Under the pieces are notes generated by a model, which worked only from the letters and a program-made list of their open reading frames with translations, was not told where the DNA came from and ran no database searches. This document shows, in pieces, positions 1 to 8,804 of a DNA stretch of 64,000 bases. The DNA is taken from contig NZ_CP098604.1 of NCBI RefSeq assembly GCF_024499015.1, positions 558,001 to 622,000 on the forward strand, read 5' to 3'. Position numbers and translations under genes: made by a program. The DNA comes from Xanthomonas hortorum pv. pelargonii (GTDB taxonomy: Bacteria > Pseudomonadota > Gammaproteobacteria > Xanthomonadales > Xanthomonadaceae). Position 1 is the stretch's first letter, and every line of letters begins with the position of its first letter.

Positions 1-473
1 GCCTGCCGCAACAACGCCGCGATGGCGCCTTGCTGCGCGTGATCGCCGGGCGTGCCTATGGCGAAGAATCGCCGGTCAAGGTCTTCAGCGATACGCTCAA
101 CGTGGCGATCGATCTGCAGCCCGATGCCGAAATCGACCTGGACACCGGCCACCTCGAACGCGCGCTCTACATCCTCGAAGGCGATGCGCAACTGGACGGC
201 GCGGATGTTCCTGCCCGCCATCTGATTATCCCCTCGCCCGGCGCGCGCGGACGGCTGCGTGCCAAGACACCGCTCAAGGCGATGCTGCTCGGCGGCGAGC
301 CGTTGGATGGCCCGCGCCACCTGTGGTGGAACTTCGTGTCCAGCTCCAAGGAGCGCATCGAGCAGGCCAAGGACGACTGGCAGGCCGGTCGTTTCGGCAG
401 CATTCCCGGCGACGACAAGGAATTCATTCCATTGCCGGAAACTCCGGCGCCTAAGCCGGTCAATTACCCCTGA
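1..473 (+). CDS. Pirin family protein, C-terminal part (cut by window start)
   Basis: The frame is open from base 3 with no start in view, so only the last ~157 residues are present. They form the C-terminal cupin half of a bicupin pirin: a jelly-roll strand pattern, the turn ALYILEGDAQLDGADVPARH, and the end motif LLGGEPLDGPRHLWWNFVSSS, which is typical of YhhW/YhaK-type pirins. The metal-binding histidines lie in the missing N-terminal half. Some pirins act as quercetin dioxygenases or redox sensors, but the role here is unknown. It is the first of two pirins in the window, and its C-terminal part does not resemble the one at 1.8-2.6 kb closely. Confidence 0.9.
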   Translation, partial: LPQQRRDGALLRVIAGRAYGEESPVKVFSDTLNVAIDLQPDAEIDLDTGHLERALYILEGDAQLDGADVPARHLIIPSPGARGRLRAKTPLKAMLLGGEPLDGPRHLWWNFVSSSKERIEQAKDDWQAGRFGSIPGDDKEFIPLPETPAPKPVNYP

Positions 474-729
474 AGACAGCGATGCGGGCGCGGCGATATG
501 CCCAAGTCTCGAATCGATCCCGAAGCCCGAGTGCCCCTGCGCACAGCCAATTCCAGCCATGTTTGCGACCACGCTTGAGCTTGCAGACAAAACTGTGGTA
601 GTGATGTCGCCCTAGGTCGGGGGCATGTTGCGTGCGAGGCACAGCCGGGCGGGGAGCGCACGGGCTGTTACGACGACACGCTGGAAGGCATCGCCCCTGC
701 GCAGTCATCCATCGCCGGGGAACACTTGA

Positions 730-1191
730 ATGAAGTCTGCATCCTGCCTTGTCGGCCTGAGCTTGCTGTTGGCCGCCGCCACCGCTTACGCACAAACCTC
801 GCCGGTCTGTCCGCCGTTGCCGCCGGCCTCAGGCCTGCAATGGAACGAACTCGCAGGCGCCGACTATCTGGTCTGCAAAGCCGTGACGGCCGACGGTCGC
901 CAGGTCGTGGGCGTCATGCTCACCACCCGCGACCCGGCAATGACGCTGGCACGCGACCGACGCGCCGAAAAAGGCCAGATCCAGCAGGAAGACTTTTACT
1001 GGTACAAGCTCGATCTGGGCGGCCGTCAGCTGCCGGGCATGGAATCGCGCCGCGTCACCGTGGTCGAACTGGGCAAGAAGCGCTACGCGCAGCTGTGGAT
1101 CGACGGCGCCAATACCGAAGAGCTGGCCTTGATGCAGTCGCTGGTGCAGAACATGGATTTGCAGCCGGCCAGCCTGGCGTTGCAGCGCTAA
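730..1191 (+). CDS. Secreted protein of unknown function
   Basis: A 153-residue protein with a clear Sec signal peptide (positive start MKS, hydrophobic core LVGLSLLLAAATAYA, cleavage after AYA near residue 21). The mature part is about 130 residues with a Cys pair (C27, about C48) that could form a disulfide in the periplasm, and a mixed alpha/beta pattern. I recognise no named domain. GC-rich third positions support coding. The upstream 256 bases hold no other gene, so it is probably transcribed alone. Function cannot be inferred from context. Confidence 0.8.
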   Translation: MKSASCLVGLSLLLAAATAYAQTSPVCPPLPPASGLQWNELAGADYLVCKAVTADGRQVVGVMLTTRDPAMTLARDRRAEKGQIQQEDFYWYKLDLGGRQLPGMESRRVTVVELGKKRYAQLWIDGANTEELALMQSLVQNMDLQPASLALQR

Positions 1192-1299
1192 ACCCATCCG
1201 GGCTGCAATCCACGCGGCATGGTGCGCAAGCAGCGATGAGCGATGACCAGCGACGAGCTAACCGGCGCTGATCGGCCGGCTGGGCCGCGTCGCGCATTC

Positions 1300-1731
1300 T
1301 CAGGTTTGGGTTGTTCCAGTGTCTGCCACTGTGCCGGTTTGCAATGCGCTGTCGATTTGCACCTGCCCGGTCAGCAGCCGATGGATCGGGCACTTGTCGG
1401 CCACTTCCATCAAGCGCGTGCGCTGATCCTCATCCAGCGCACCGTCGAGCACGATCTCACGCGTGATCACCGTGCCCGTAGCGCCACGCTGGGTGTAATG
1501 CAGATGCACGTGCACCGCCGTCAACGGCCACTGCTTGCGCGCCGCCACCATCGACACCGTGATCGCAGTGCAGGCACCCAACGCGCCCAACACCTGCGAC
1601 TCGGGATCCGGCCCGGCGTCGGCGCCGCCGTTGGCCGGCTGGGTGTCGCCGCTCCAGGTGTGCTGACCATCGTGGATGCTCACGGTGTACGGCACCGCGC
1701 CGGTGCTGACGCTGACGGGTCTGTCACTCAT
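1300..1731 (-). CDS. OsmC family protein (YhfA-like)
   Basis: A 143-residue OsmC/Ohr-superfamily protein. The two redox cysteines of the family are visible in LGACTAITVSMVAARKQWPL (about residue 54) and in the late motif DKCPIHRLL. These reduce organic hydroperoxides in true OsmC/Ohr enzymes; the YhfA branch is less well defined. It starts 33 bases after the stop of the upstream pirin on the same strand, so the two are probably co-transcribed. That pairing suggests a small stress-response operon. It is a different subfamily from the OsmC protein at 35.7 kb. Confidence 0.9.
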   Translation of the reverse strand: MSDRPVSVSTGAVPYTVSIHDGQHTWSGDTQPANGGADAGPDPESQVLGALGACTAITVSMVAARKQWPLTAVHVHLHYTQRGATGTVITREIVLDGALDEDQRTRLMEVADKCPIHRLLTGQVQIDSALQTGTVADTGTTQT

Positions 1732-1764
1732 GACGCTCTCCCACGGCGGCTCGAGCGGGCCGGT

Positions 1765-2625
1765 TCAAAACCGACCCTCCTGGAAATCGACAAAGGCCTG
1801 CATCAATTCCTGCTTGGTATTCATCACGAACGGGCCGTGCCGCATCACCGGCTCGTTGAGCGGGCGGCCCGCGACCAGGATCAGCTGCGCACCCTCGGCA
1901 CCGGCGTGCAGCGTCAAACGCTCGCCACCGCCCAGCACTGCCAGCTCCTGCGCCGGCAACGCGCGTGAAGCATCGCCCTCGCCCACCGTCACCGCACCTT
2001 CGAAGGCATATGCAAACGCGTTGTGCCCGCTGGGCAGCACGTAATCCCAGCTGACGTTCGGTGCCAGTGCGATATCCAGATACAGCGGGTCGGTGGCAGG
2101 TTGCACGATCGGCCCGCGCACCTCGCCCACGGTGCCGGCGATCACCTTGACCGTCACACCGAGCGCCGGCTGCGCGACCGGAATGCTTTCCGGTGCGTAT
2201 TCCTGATACTTGGGCTCGGTCATCTTGTCGCGCGCCGGCAGATTTACCCACAGCTGAAAGCCGCGCATGCGCCCGGATTCCTGCTCGGGCATTTCCGAAT
2301 GGATCAGCCCGCGCCCGGCGGTCATCCACTGCACGCTGCCTGGGGTGAGCAGGCCCTCGTTGCCGTGGTTGTCCTTGTGCCGCATGCGTCCGTCGAGCAT
2401 GTAGGTCACCGTCTCGAAGCCGCGATGCGGGTGGCTGGGGAATCCGACCAGATAGTCTTCGGCCTTGTCGGTGCCGAACTCGTCCAGCATCAGAAACGGG
2501 TCCAGGTCCGGCAGCTGCTGGGTGCCGATCACGCGGGTCAGCTTGACCCCGGCTCCGTCGGAGGTGGGCATGCCGCGAATCGTGCGCAGTACTTGGACCG
2601 CTGCGGTGGTGGAGGTGGCGCTCAT
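1765..2625 (-). CDS. Pirin family protein
   Basis: A 286-residue bicupin pirin. The N-terminal cupin carries the metal-site pattern FPSHPHRGFETVTYMLDGRMRH (His, His and Glu ligands) and then GLIHSEMPE with the fourth histidine; the C-terminal cupin ends GRPLNEPVMRHGPFVMNTKQE. A longer frame runs upstream to 2757. I chose the ATG at 2625 because it has the Shine-Dalgarno GGGAGAG about 6 bases before it and because the pirin fold begins soon after. It lies upstream of, and probably in one operon with, the OsmC-like gene. Likely roles are quercetinase or redox-sensing; neither is shown by the sequence. Confidence 0.92.
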   Translation of the reverse strand: MSATSTTAAVQVLRTIRGMPTSDGAGVKLTRVIGTQQLPDLDPFLMLDEFGTDKAEDYLVGFPSHPHRGFETVTYMLDGRMRHKDNHGNEGLLTPGSVQWMTAGRGLIHSEMPEQESGRMRGFQLWVNLPARDKMTEPKYQEYAPESIPVAQPALGVTVKVIAGTVGEVRGPIVQPATDPLYLDIALAPNVSWDYVLPSGHNAFAYAFEGAVTVGEGDASRALPAQELAVLGGGERLTLHAGAEGAQLILVAGRPLNEPVMRHGPFVMNTKQELMQAFVDFQEGRF

Positions 2626-2879
2626 CGGACTCTCCCTGTGCGGATTGAATAGCCTCACATGATGGATGCGCGCGACAGGCGTCCCAACCGCAGCCGGCGC
2701 AACCGATCGTTCTATTGCCTGGCTGCCGCGTCCGGCTGCTGCACCTGGCTGCCACATCGCGATCGCCGAGTGCAGCCAAGACGCTCTACAACTAAAGTTT
2801 TACCCCGGCTCGGAACGGCGCCATTGACCGCAGGCAGGCAGGGGGTGACCCTTAAGTGAATCGTTCCTGAGGGGCATGC

Positions 2880-4952
2880 ATGAAAGGGTTCTCGAAGTTG
2901 GCCTGGGGCGCGCTGGCGCTGCTGGCCGCGTTCTGTCTGGGTACCGTGGCGCTAAGGCGCGGCGAACATATCAACGCGTTGTGGATCGTGGTTGCCGCCG
3001 TCTCGATCTATCTGATCGCCTACCGGTTCTACAGCCTGTTCATCGCCGACAAGGTGATGCAGCTGGACATCACCCGCGCCACGCCAGCGGTGAGCAACAA
3101 CGACGGCCTGGATTACGTGCCCACCAACAAGCATGTGCTGTTCGGCCACCACTTCGCCGCGATTGCCGGCGCCGGGCCCTTGGTCGGCCCGGTGCTTGCC
3201 GCACAGATGGGCTACTTGCCCGGGCTGCTGTGGCTGGTGGTCGGCGTGGTGTTTGCCGGCGCAGTGCAGGACTTCGTGGTGCTGTTTCTGTCCAGCCGCC
3301 GCAACGGCCGCTCGCTGGGCGATCTGGTGCGCGAGGAAATGGGCCAGGTGCCCGGCACCATCGCCTTGTTCGGCGCATTCCTGATCATGATCATCATCCT
3401 GGCGGTGCTGGCGATGGTGGTGGTCAAGGCATTGGCCGAGAGCCCGTGGGGCATGTTCACGGTGATCGCCACGATGCCGATCGCGCTGATGATGGGCGTA
3501 TACATGCGCTACATCCGGGTCGGCAAGATCGGCGAGATTTCGGTGGTCGGGCTGATCCTGCTGCTGGGCGCGATCTGGCTGGGCGGCAAGGTTGCCGCCG
3601 ACCCGAGCTGGGGCCCGGCCTTCACCTTCACCGCCAAGCAGATCACCTGGATGTTGATCGGCTATGGCTTCGTCGCCTCGGTATTGCCGGTTTGGCTGCT
3701 GCTGGCCCCGCGCGATTACCTGTCCACCTTCCTCAAGATCGGCACGATCCTGGCGCTCGCGATCGGCATCCTGGTCGTGATGCCGGATCTGAAAATGCCG
3801 GCATTGACCCAGTTCGCCTCCACCGGCGACGGTCCGGTGTGGAAGGGCGGCATCTTCCCGTTCCTGTTCATCACGATTGCGTGTGGCGCAGTCTCCGGCT
3901 TCCACGCGTTGATCGCCTCGGGCACCACGCCCAAGCTGCTCGCCAACGAAGGCCATATGCGCTACATCGGCTACGGCGGCATGTTGATGGAATCGTTCGT
4001 GGCGGTGATGGCGCTGGTGGCCGCATCGATCATCGAGCCGGGCATCTACTTCGCGATGAACAGCCCTGCTTCGCTGGTCGGCAGCGACACCGTGGCGGTG
4101 GCCGCAAAAGTCTCCGAGTGGGGCTTTGCGATCACCCCCGAGATTTTGGAAGCCACCGCAAAGGACATCGGCGAGCACAGCATCCTGGCACGCGCCGGTG
4201 GTGCGCCCACACTGGCCGTGGGTATCGCGCAGATCCTGCACCAGCTGCTGCCGGGCGAAGACACCATGGCGTTCTGGTACCACTTCGCCATCCTGTTCGA
4301 AGCGCTGTTCATCCTCACTGCGGTGGATGCGGGTACGCGCGCGGGCCGCTTCATGCTGCAGGACCTGCTGGGCAACTTCATTCCGGCATTGAAGAAGACC
4401 GAGTCGTGGACCGCCAACATCATCGCCACCGCCGGTTGCGTGGCGCTGTGGGGGTATCTGCTCTACACCGGCGTGATCGATCCGTTCGGCGGCATCCAGA
4501 CCTTGTGGCCGTTGTTCGGCATCTCCAACCAGATGCTGGCGGGTATCGCGCTGATGCTGGGCACAGTGGTGCTGTTCAAGATGAAGCGCGACCGCTACGC
4601 CTGGGTCACCATCGTGCCGGCGCTGTGGTTGCTGATCTGCACCACGTATGCGGGGCTGATCAAGATCTTCGACAGCAACCCGGCGCAGGGTTTCCTGGCG
4701 CAGGCGCACAAGTATCAGGACGCGATTGCCAGCAACACCATCACCGCGCCGGCCAAGACGGTGGCGCAGATGCAGCAGATCGTCACCAACGCCTACGTCA
4801 ACACGGGGCTGACGGTGCTGTTCCTGTTCGTGGTGGGCTCGATCCTGATCTACGCGGTCAAGACCATCGTGATTGCGCGCCGCAACCCGCAGCGTAGCGA
4901 CCGCGAAACCCCGTACGTGGCGCTGCAGCCGCACCAGATGGCGGACCTGTAA
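2880..4952 (+). CDS. cstA: CstA family pyruvate/peptide transporter
   Basis: A 690-residue carbon-starvation protein CstA with about 16-18 hydrophobic segments through its length. Family signatures are visible: the N-terminal [20 protein letters not shown] near residue 80, [20 protein letters not shown], and [19 protein letters not shown]. Members import pyruvate and possibly peptides across the inner membrane and are induced on carbon limitation. The frame starts at ATG 2880 after GAGGGGC. Its stop overlaps the start of the next gene by one base (TAATG), so the two are translationally coupled, as in E. coli cstA-ybdD. No regulatory site was confidently seen upstream. Confidence 0.97.
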   Translation: MKGFSKLAWGALALLAAFCLGTVALRRGEHINALWIVVAAVSIYLIAYRFYSLFIADKVMQLDITRATPAVSNNDGLDYVPTNKHVLFGHHFAAIAGAGPLVGPVLAAQMGYLPGLLWLVVGVVFAGAVQDFVVLFLSSRRNGRSLGDLVREEMGQVPGTIALFGAFLIMIIILAVLAMVVVKALAESPWGMFTVIATMPIALMMGVYMRYIRVGKIGEISVVGLILLLGAIWLGGKVAADPSWGPAFTFTAKQITWMLIGYGFVASVLPVWLLLAPRDYLSTFLKIGTILALAIGILVVMPDLKMPALTQFASTGDGPVWKGGIFPFLFITIACGAVSGFHALIASGTTPKLLANEGHMRYIGYGGMLMESFVAVMALVAASIIEPGIYFAMNSPASLVGSDTVAVAAKVSEWGFAITPEILEATAKDIGEHSILARAGGAPTLAVGIAQILHQLLPGEDTMAFWYHFAILFEALFILTAVDAGTRAGRFMLQDLLGNFIPALKKTESWTANIIATAGCVALWGYLLYTGVIDPFGGIQTLWPLFGISNQMLAGIALMLGTVVLFKMKRDRYAWVTIVPALWLLICTTYAGLIKIFDSNPAQGFLAQAHKYQDAIASNTITAPAKTVAQMQQIVTNAYVNTGLTVLFLFVVGSILIYAVKTIVIARRNPQRSDRETPYVALQPHQMADL

Positions 4953-5176
4953 TGGGCACCCAACTCGTCCTTGCCAGCCAATACCAGGTCCATCGCCGCA
5001 TCTGGCGACGCCTGATCCAGACCGCACGCCTGTGCTGCGGCATTCCCGATTACGACAACTACGTGCGCCACATGCTGGAAAAACATCCCGACAAACCGGT
5101 GATGGACTACCCGGCCTTCTTCCGCGAGCGCCAGGATGCGCGGTACGGCGGCAAGAGCGGGTTTCGTTGCTGTTGA
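4952..5176 (+). CDS. YbdD/YjiX family small partner of CstA
   Basis: A 74-residue protein of the YbdD/YjiX (DUF466) family, recognisable from the core [20 protein letters not shown] and [17 protein letters not shown]. In E. coli YbdD is needed together with CstA for pyruvate uptake. The one-base overlap with the cstA stop indicates coupled translation and a shared function. The C-terminus, SGFRCC, ends just before a run of four GATCGGT heptamers, so the stop may have been shaped by that repeat. It is soluble and basic, and probably cytoplasmic on the membrane face. Confidence 0.93.
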   Translation: MGTQLVLASQYQVHRRIWRRLIQTARLCCGIPDYDNYVRHMLEKHPDKPVMDYPAFFRERQDARYGGKSGFRCC

Positions 5177-5202
5177 TCGGTGATCGGTGATCGGTGATCG
5201 GT
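5175..5202. repeat. Tandem heptamer array GATCGGT x4
   Basis: Four exact consecutive copies of GATCGGT begin at the last bases of the ybdD frame. A related but different heptamer (GGGAATC) is repeated elsewhere in the window. Such short arrays expand by slippage and are common between xanthomonad genes. Confidence 0.9.
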
Positions 5203-5219
5203 TGATCAAGAAGTAGAAA

Positions 5220-5255
5220 CGCAACAGGGCGCGATGCGAATCGCGCCCTGTTGCG
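5220..5255. terminator. Strong hairpin after cstA-ybdD
   Basis: A perfect 16-bp stem (arms 5220-5235 and 5240-5255) closes a 4-base loop. It is placed 44 bases after the ybdD stop. The right side is followed only by TTGATGG, so it is not a classical U-tract terminator on the plus strand; on the minus strand it is followed by TTTCTACTTCTT. A transcript end or 3' stabiliser are both possible. Confidence 0.6.
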
Positions 5256-5322
5256 TTGATGGCAATGCGTTGAGGGCAATGCGTTGGTTGCAGAGCGGCT
5301 GATCTGCGGGTTGGCTGCGAGG

Positions 5323-5358
5323 CCCTTGCCCGCTCACCATCGCGGAACACGCCGCAAG
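5323..5358. repeat. Half copy of the palindromic intergenic element
   Basis: One arm and the adjoining core (CCCTTGCCC...CACGCCGCAAG) match the left side of the next element, but the right arm is missing. It is a truncated or degenerate copy. Confidence 0.7.
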
Positions 5359-5391
5359 CTGACAGGCTGATCTGTGGCTTGGCTGTAGGGC

Positions 5392-5493
5392 CCTTGCCCA
5401 CCCACCGTCGCGGGACACGCCGCAAGTACGTCCATGTAGGCTCTTACGCGGCATCCATGCCGCGTAAGGTCCCGCGACGGTGGGCGGGCAAGG
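5392..5493. repeat. Palindromic intergenic element, copy 1
   Basis: The element is about 102 bp. Its 25-bp terminal inverted arms (5392-5416 and 5469-5493) differ at one base, and it has an inner short palindrome GCGGCATCCATGCCGC. The core carries ACGCCGCAAGTACGTCCATGTAGG. The same core occurs inverted at 5.7 kb and at 55 kb with different arm sequences, which suggests one element family with variable ends. Confidence 0.8.
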
Positions 5494-5643
5494 ACCAGTC
5501 GAGATGGTCGGTTTGCAGGGTGCAAGCAATGCATGAGGCGCTTCTAATTCGCTAACTCTCCTGTTGTTGCGACCCGCACAAGTAAGCCAATGCAACTAGC
5601 GAGATGGCCCGCTTTTCACCTAGCTACCGACCAACTCTCTGGT

Positions 5644-5746
5644 GCGGTGCCCTCACCGCTTGCGGGACCGTGTGGCGGCATGGATGCCGCCACCGAGCCT
5701 ACATGGACGTACTTGCGGCGTGTCCCGCAAGCGGTGAGGGCACCGC
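5644..5746. repeat. Palindromic intergenic element, copy 2
   Basis: The element is 103 bp with perfect 25-bp terminal inverted arms (5644-5668 and 5722-5746). The inner palindrome GGCGGCATGGATGCCGCC is at 5674-5691, followed by the core CTACATGGACGTACTTGCGG. It lies in the opposite orientation to copy 1. It has no coding capacity, so if it moved it would depend on a transposase elsewhere. Confidence 0.85.
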
Positions 5747-5816
5747 GCGCTCGACTAACCAGGCTCTTGATCTAACGCATTTGACTGCAGCTAAACCAAG
5801 CGACGACTCGACCTCC

Positions 5817-6494
5817 TCAGCCAGCGCGCTTTTGCGCGAGCCGCTCGAACAACGCGGGTAAATCGCGCATATCGTCGAACACCTCCAGCACGCCGATCCG
5901 TCGCAGGGTGTCGCCGTGCCCTTGCGGAATATGGCTGGCACCGGTAAAGCCCAGTACCTGCATGCCCGCCGCCAATGCGGCGGTTGCGCCGGTGGGGCTG
6001 TCTTCGATCACCAGGCAGCGCTGCGGCGCCACGCCCAGTGTGCGGGCGGCCAGCAGATAGACATCCGGCGCCGGCTTGGGCCGCTCCACCATATCGGCAC
6101 TGAAGATATTGCCTGCCGCGCGTGCGGTGAGACCGACGCGTTCGACCGAGGCGATCACATTGTGGCGGCGGCTGTTGGAGGCTACCGCCAGCGGCAACGG
6201 GATCTGTTCCAGCGCGGCGCGCGCGCCTGCAATCGGCTGCACCTGCGCCTTGATCAAGGCTTCGCTGCGCGCCTGAATCTGTGCCAGCAACGTCTCTGGC
6301 AACTGCACCGAGAAATGCTCCTGCACCCGCAGCAATACCTCATGCGTGGTCTGCCCGAACGTGGTCCCCAGCAAATGCTCCAATGCCTCGGCCGGCACAA
6401 ATGTTGCCAGTGCCTCACGCATCACTTGGTCGGCCAGTATCTCGCTGTCGACAAGCACACCATCGCAATCGCTGATCAGTAAGTCGTAGACCAT
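5817..6494 (-). CDS. HAD-superfamily phosphatase (beta-phosphoglucomutase/phosphatase-like)
   Basis: About 225 residues. Motif I is LLISDCDGVLVDSE at the N-terminus (nucleophile Asp and acid/base Asp), motif II is the Ser in VASNS, motif III is the Lys in RPKPAPDVYL, and motif IV is VIEDSPTGATAALAAGM. Cap insertion after motif I marks it as subfamily I (YieH/GpmB-like phosphatases acting on sugar or nucleotide phosphates). The open frame reaches 6659; I set the start at 6494 so that motif I sits near the N-terminus, but ATGs at 6503 and 6521 are equally possible and none has a strong ribosome site. The substrate is unknown. Confidence 0.88.
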   Translation of the reverse strand: MVYDLLISDCDGVLVDSEILADQVMREALATFVPAEALEHLLGTTFGQTTHEVLLRVQEHFSVQLPETLLAQIQARSEALIKAQVQPIAGARAALEQIPLPLAVASNSRRHNVIASVERVGLTARAAGNIFSADMVERPKPAPDVYLLAARTLGVAPQRCLVIEDSPTGATAALAAGMQVLGFTGASHIPQGHGDTLRRIGVLEVFDDMRDLPALFERLAQKRAG

Positions 6495-6762
6495 TGCACC
6501 CATCTGCTCGCAAAGCGCCATTATGCCGGCCGCGTTGTGACCGTTGGCTGTGCCCGGTTGCACGCGTGCGTGGCGCAGATCGTGGTGCATCCGCCACATG
6601 TCAACGAACGGTGGCAAGCGGGCTGAATAAGTGAAACCTGCAGCGCCGACGCATGTCACACAATCTTACCGCGCGTCGTTCGGGCAGCTGATAGGATCGG
6701 CCCCGCTGCGGAAGGACTTCACGCAGCGCCATCAGGAATGCGATCAGGAGAAGGAGATTTCG

Positions 6763-7527
6763 ATGCAACCGCGATTCCCTGCCCTGCTCGTTCTTGCGAC
6801 CTCGTTTCTCGCGGTCTCATGCACCGCCTCGCCCGGTGCCAAGGAGCAAACCACCATGTCAGCTACGCTGCAGGATCACACCGTCGCGTTCCGCGACCCC
6901 AGTCTGACCGATATCGCCAAGGCCATTGCGCATGGCGACGTTGCCCGAATTAGTGCACTCGCCCCCACTGTCGATCTCGCCGCACACGGCGATCAGAACG
7001 TCACCTTGCTGGAGTGGGCGATCTGGAACGAACAACCACGCGCACTGGCCGCATTGCTCGACGCCGGCGCAGATCCCTCATTGCCTGGCATGGACCAGGA
7101 AACGGTCGTGCACATGGCCGCGATGGCGCAGGACCCGGAGTATCTGAAGGTGCTGCTGCAGCACAAGGCGCCGATCGATGTAGTTAGCGCGCGTGCCGGC
7201 TGGACGCCATTGTTCCGCGCCGTGCAGAGCAAGCGCGATGCGCAGATCGGCCTGTTGATCGAGGCCGGCGCCGATGTGCAGCGTGTCGACCACACCGGCA
7301 ACAGCGTGCTGCATCTGGCCGCGCAGAGCGGAGCGGCAAGTGCTGCAGTGCTGCAATTGCTCAACGCCGGTGTGGACCCCACGCTGCGCAACGCGCAGCA
7401 GAAAACCTTCCAGGCGTATTTCTTCACTACCCCGGATCGCTTGCTCAATGCCGGCGGCCAGCAGGTCAGATCGGACGTACGCGCGTGGTTGAGCGCGCAC
7501 AACATTCCCGTGGAAAGCAGCCGCTAA
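6763..7527 (+). CDS. Ankyrin-repeat lipoprotein, probable immunity protein of the adjacent lipase effector
   Basis: A 254-residue lipoprotein. The start at 6763 follows AAGGAG by about 8 bases; the signal peptide ends in the lipobox LAVSC near residue 21. Residues ~65-240 contain four to five ankyrin repeats (for example LLEWAIWNEQPRALAALLDAGADPS and TPLFRAVQSKRDAQIGLLIEAGADV). Export to the periplasmic face of a membrane, a position 36 bases before a secreted-lipase gene, and the frequent use of ankyrin proteins to neutralise phospholipase effectors together suggest immunity (X-Tfi). That role is inferred from context, not from a known motif. Confidence 0.85.
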   Translation: MQPRFPALLVLATSFLAVSCTASPGAKEQTTMSATLQDHTVAFRDPSLTDIAKAIAHGDVARISALAPTVDLAAHGDQNVTLLEWAIWNEQPRALAALLDAGADPSLPGMDQETVVHMAAMAQDPEYLKVLLQHKAPIDVVSARAGWTPLFRAVQSKRDAQIGLLIEAGADVQRVDHTGNSVLHLAAQSGAASAAVLQLLNAGVDPTLRNAQQKTFQAYFFTTPDRLLNAGGQQVRSDVRAWLSAHNIPVESSR

Positions 7528-7563
7528 GCGGGCTTTTCGCACGACGAACGCAAGGAGCCGCGC

Positions 7564-8759
7564 ATGAGCCCGTCAAATCCCACTGATTCCTCCACCCCGT
7601 TCGCAGAATCGATCCGCGGACAACAGCCACGCCCGGAAGACCAACAGTTTCCGGCAGTGCTGCAGGATCTGTACGCCACTGCAGCGCAGCGTCGCGCGGG
7701 TGGCGCCGAAACCTTGCCGCCTTGCCCAATGGCTGGTCGCGCATGGACGACAGCGCGCTGCAACAGGCCGGCATCGACCCCGGCTTGCTCCACGATGCTA
7801 AAAGCGGTTTCGATGCCGCGTTCTACCGCAACGATCAAGGCAACGTGGTGCTCGGCTTTTGCGGCACCGACGAAGGCAAGGACTGGAAGCACAACATCGG
7901 CCAGGGCCTGGGCTTCGACGATGCGCAGTACGCCTCCGCAATTCAACTGGGCAGCCAGGCCAGGCAGGCATTTGGCGACCAGGTGGTGATCACCGGGCAC
8001 TCGCTTGGCGGCGGTCTGGCGGCGGCATCGGCGATGGTCAACGACATCCCCGCCGTGACCTACAACGCCGCAGGCGTCAACGACCGCACGCTGGAGCGGC
8101 AAGGTCTGGATGCATCGGCGGCCAAGGAGTACGCCAGCAGCGAATTGATCCGCGGCTATCACGTCAAGAACGAGATTCTCACCCATCTGCAGGAAGACAG
8201 CATTCCGTTGAAGTGGACGATGCCCAATGCAGCCGGTCACCAGATCGAGTTGCCGGAGCCGGATCCGTTGTCGTTCGGGCAGCGTCTGGTGCCGGGCATG
8301 ATGCTCAAGCATCGGCTGGATCTGCATGGCATGGAGTCGGTGATCAAGGCGCAGGACATGCAGTCGCCGAGGCAGGCGCAGGGCACGACCCTGCACACCG
8401 GCAGCCAGCTGTTCAACGATGCAGTGGTGCAGCTGGACAGCCAGCGCGAGCGCCTGGGTCTGCGCGACGACACCGCGTTTCTCAACACGGCCGCCAGCGT
8501 GGCCGCGCGCGCAAGCAGCGATGGCCTGCAGCGGATCGATCACCTCGTCCCCAGCCGCGAAGGCGACAGCCTGTTCGCTGTGCAAGGCCGCATGGACGAC
8601 CCGGCGCATCTACGCAGCCAGGTGCAGACCGCGGCGGCGGCCAACGAACCGGCGCAAGGCAATGTCGGCCAGCTGCGGCAACACAACCAGCAGCAGGCGC
8701 AATTTCAATCGCAGCCGCCCTCCCCGCAGCAGGAAGAGCATCGCCGCCTGATCCAGTAG
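7564..8759 (+). pseudogene. XVIPCD lipase, candidate type IV secretion killing effector, with a frameshift
   Basis: Two frames together make one protein. An ATG at 7564 with AAGGAG upstream encodes about 53 residues (MSPSNPTDSSTPFAESIRG...). The frame is then lost near 7717-7721 and resumes at 7722 for 345 residues. One base missing from a C run (CCGCC before TTG) would explain it. The downstream part is a lipase-3/DUF2974-type domain with AGIDPGLLHDAKSGF, GFCGTDEGKDWKHNIGQG and nucleophile motif GHSLGGG (Ser about residue 94 of that frame). It ends with a XVIPCD-like region (GLQRIDHLVPSREGDSLFAV, then DDPAHL) and a Gln-rich tail, the signal recognised by VirD4 of Xanthomonas bactericidal T4SS. 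It may still be made from TTG 7722 or ATG 7743, without its N-terminus. A sequencing error is possible. Confidence 0.82.
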
Positions 8760-8775
8760 TCGTCGTTGCCCGTCT

Positions 8776-8803
8776 CCGGGCACTGGCGCGCGCCAGTGCC
8801 CGG
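8776..8803. terminator. Perfect 28-bp palindrome between convergent genes
   Basis: A perfect palindrome with half-site CCGGGCACTGGCGC fills the 45-base gap between the effector stop and the DUF819 stop. It lacks a U-tract on either side. The position suits a bidirectional transcript end. Confidence 0.65.
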
Positions 8804-8804
8804 C

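Larger units (their letters stand above)
5177..5816. other. 640-base non-coding block of short and palindromic repeats
   Basis: No convincing gene lies here. The block holds a GATCGGT tandem array, a strong hairpin, and two full plus one half copy of a palindromic element listed separately. Short frames on both strands run through the repeats and are composed of their arms, so they are not counted as genes. Confidence 0.85.

Noticed and set aside
2876..4897. 673-residue plus-strand frame overlapping cstA
   Set aside because: It is the +1 frame shadow of cstA, rich in Arg and Gly, with no family match.
2952..5279. 775-residue open frame on the minus strand across cstA
   Set aside because: It is the antisense of cstA, rich in His/Arg/Gln from GC-rich complementary codons, and has no recognisable domain. 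The plus-strand CstA has clear family motifs.
5323..5746. Insertion sequence
   Set aside because: The elements have terminal inverted arms but are ~100 bp with no transposase frame, and no target duplication was evident. They are called repeats, possibly MITE-like.
5334..5775. Several 60-130 residue frames (both strands) in the repeat block
   Set aside because: They translate the inverted-repeat arms (for example repeats of Pro-Ser-Arg-Asp), occur in all orientations and have no ribosome site.
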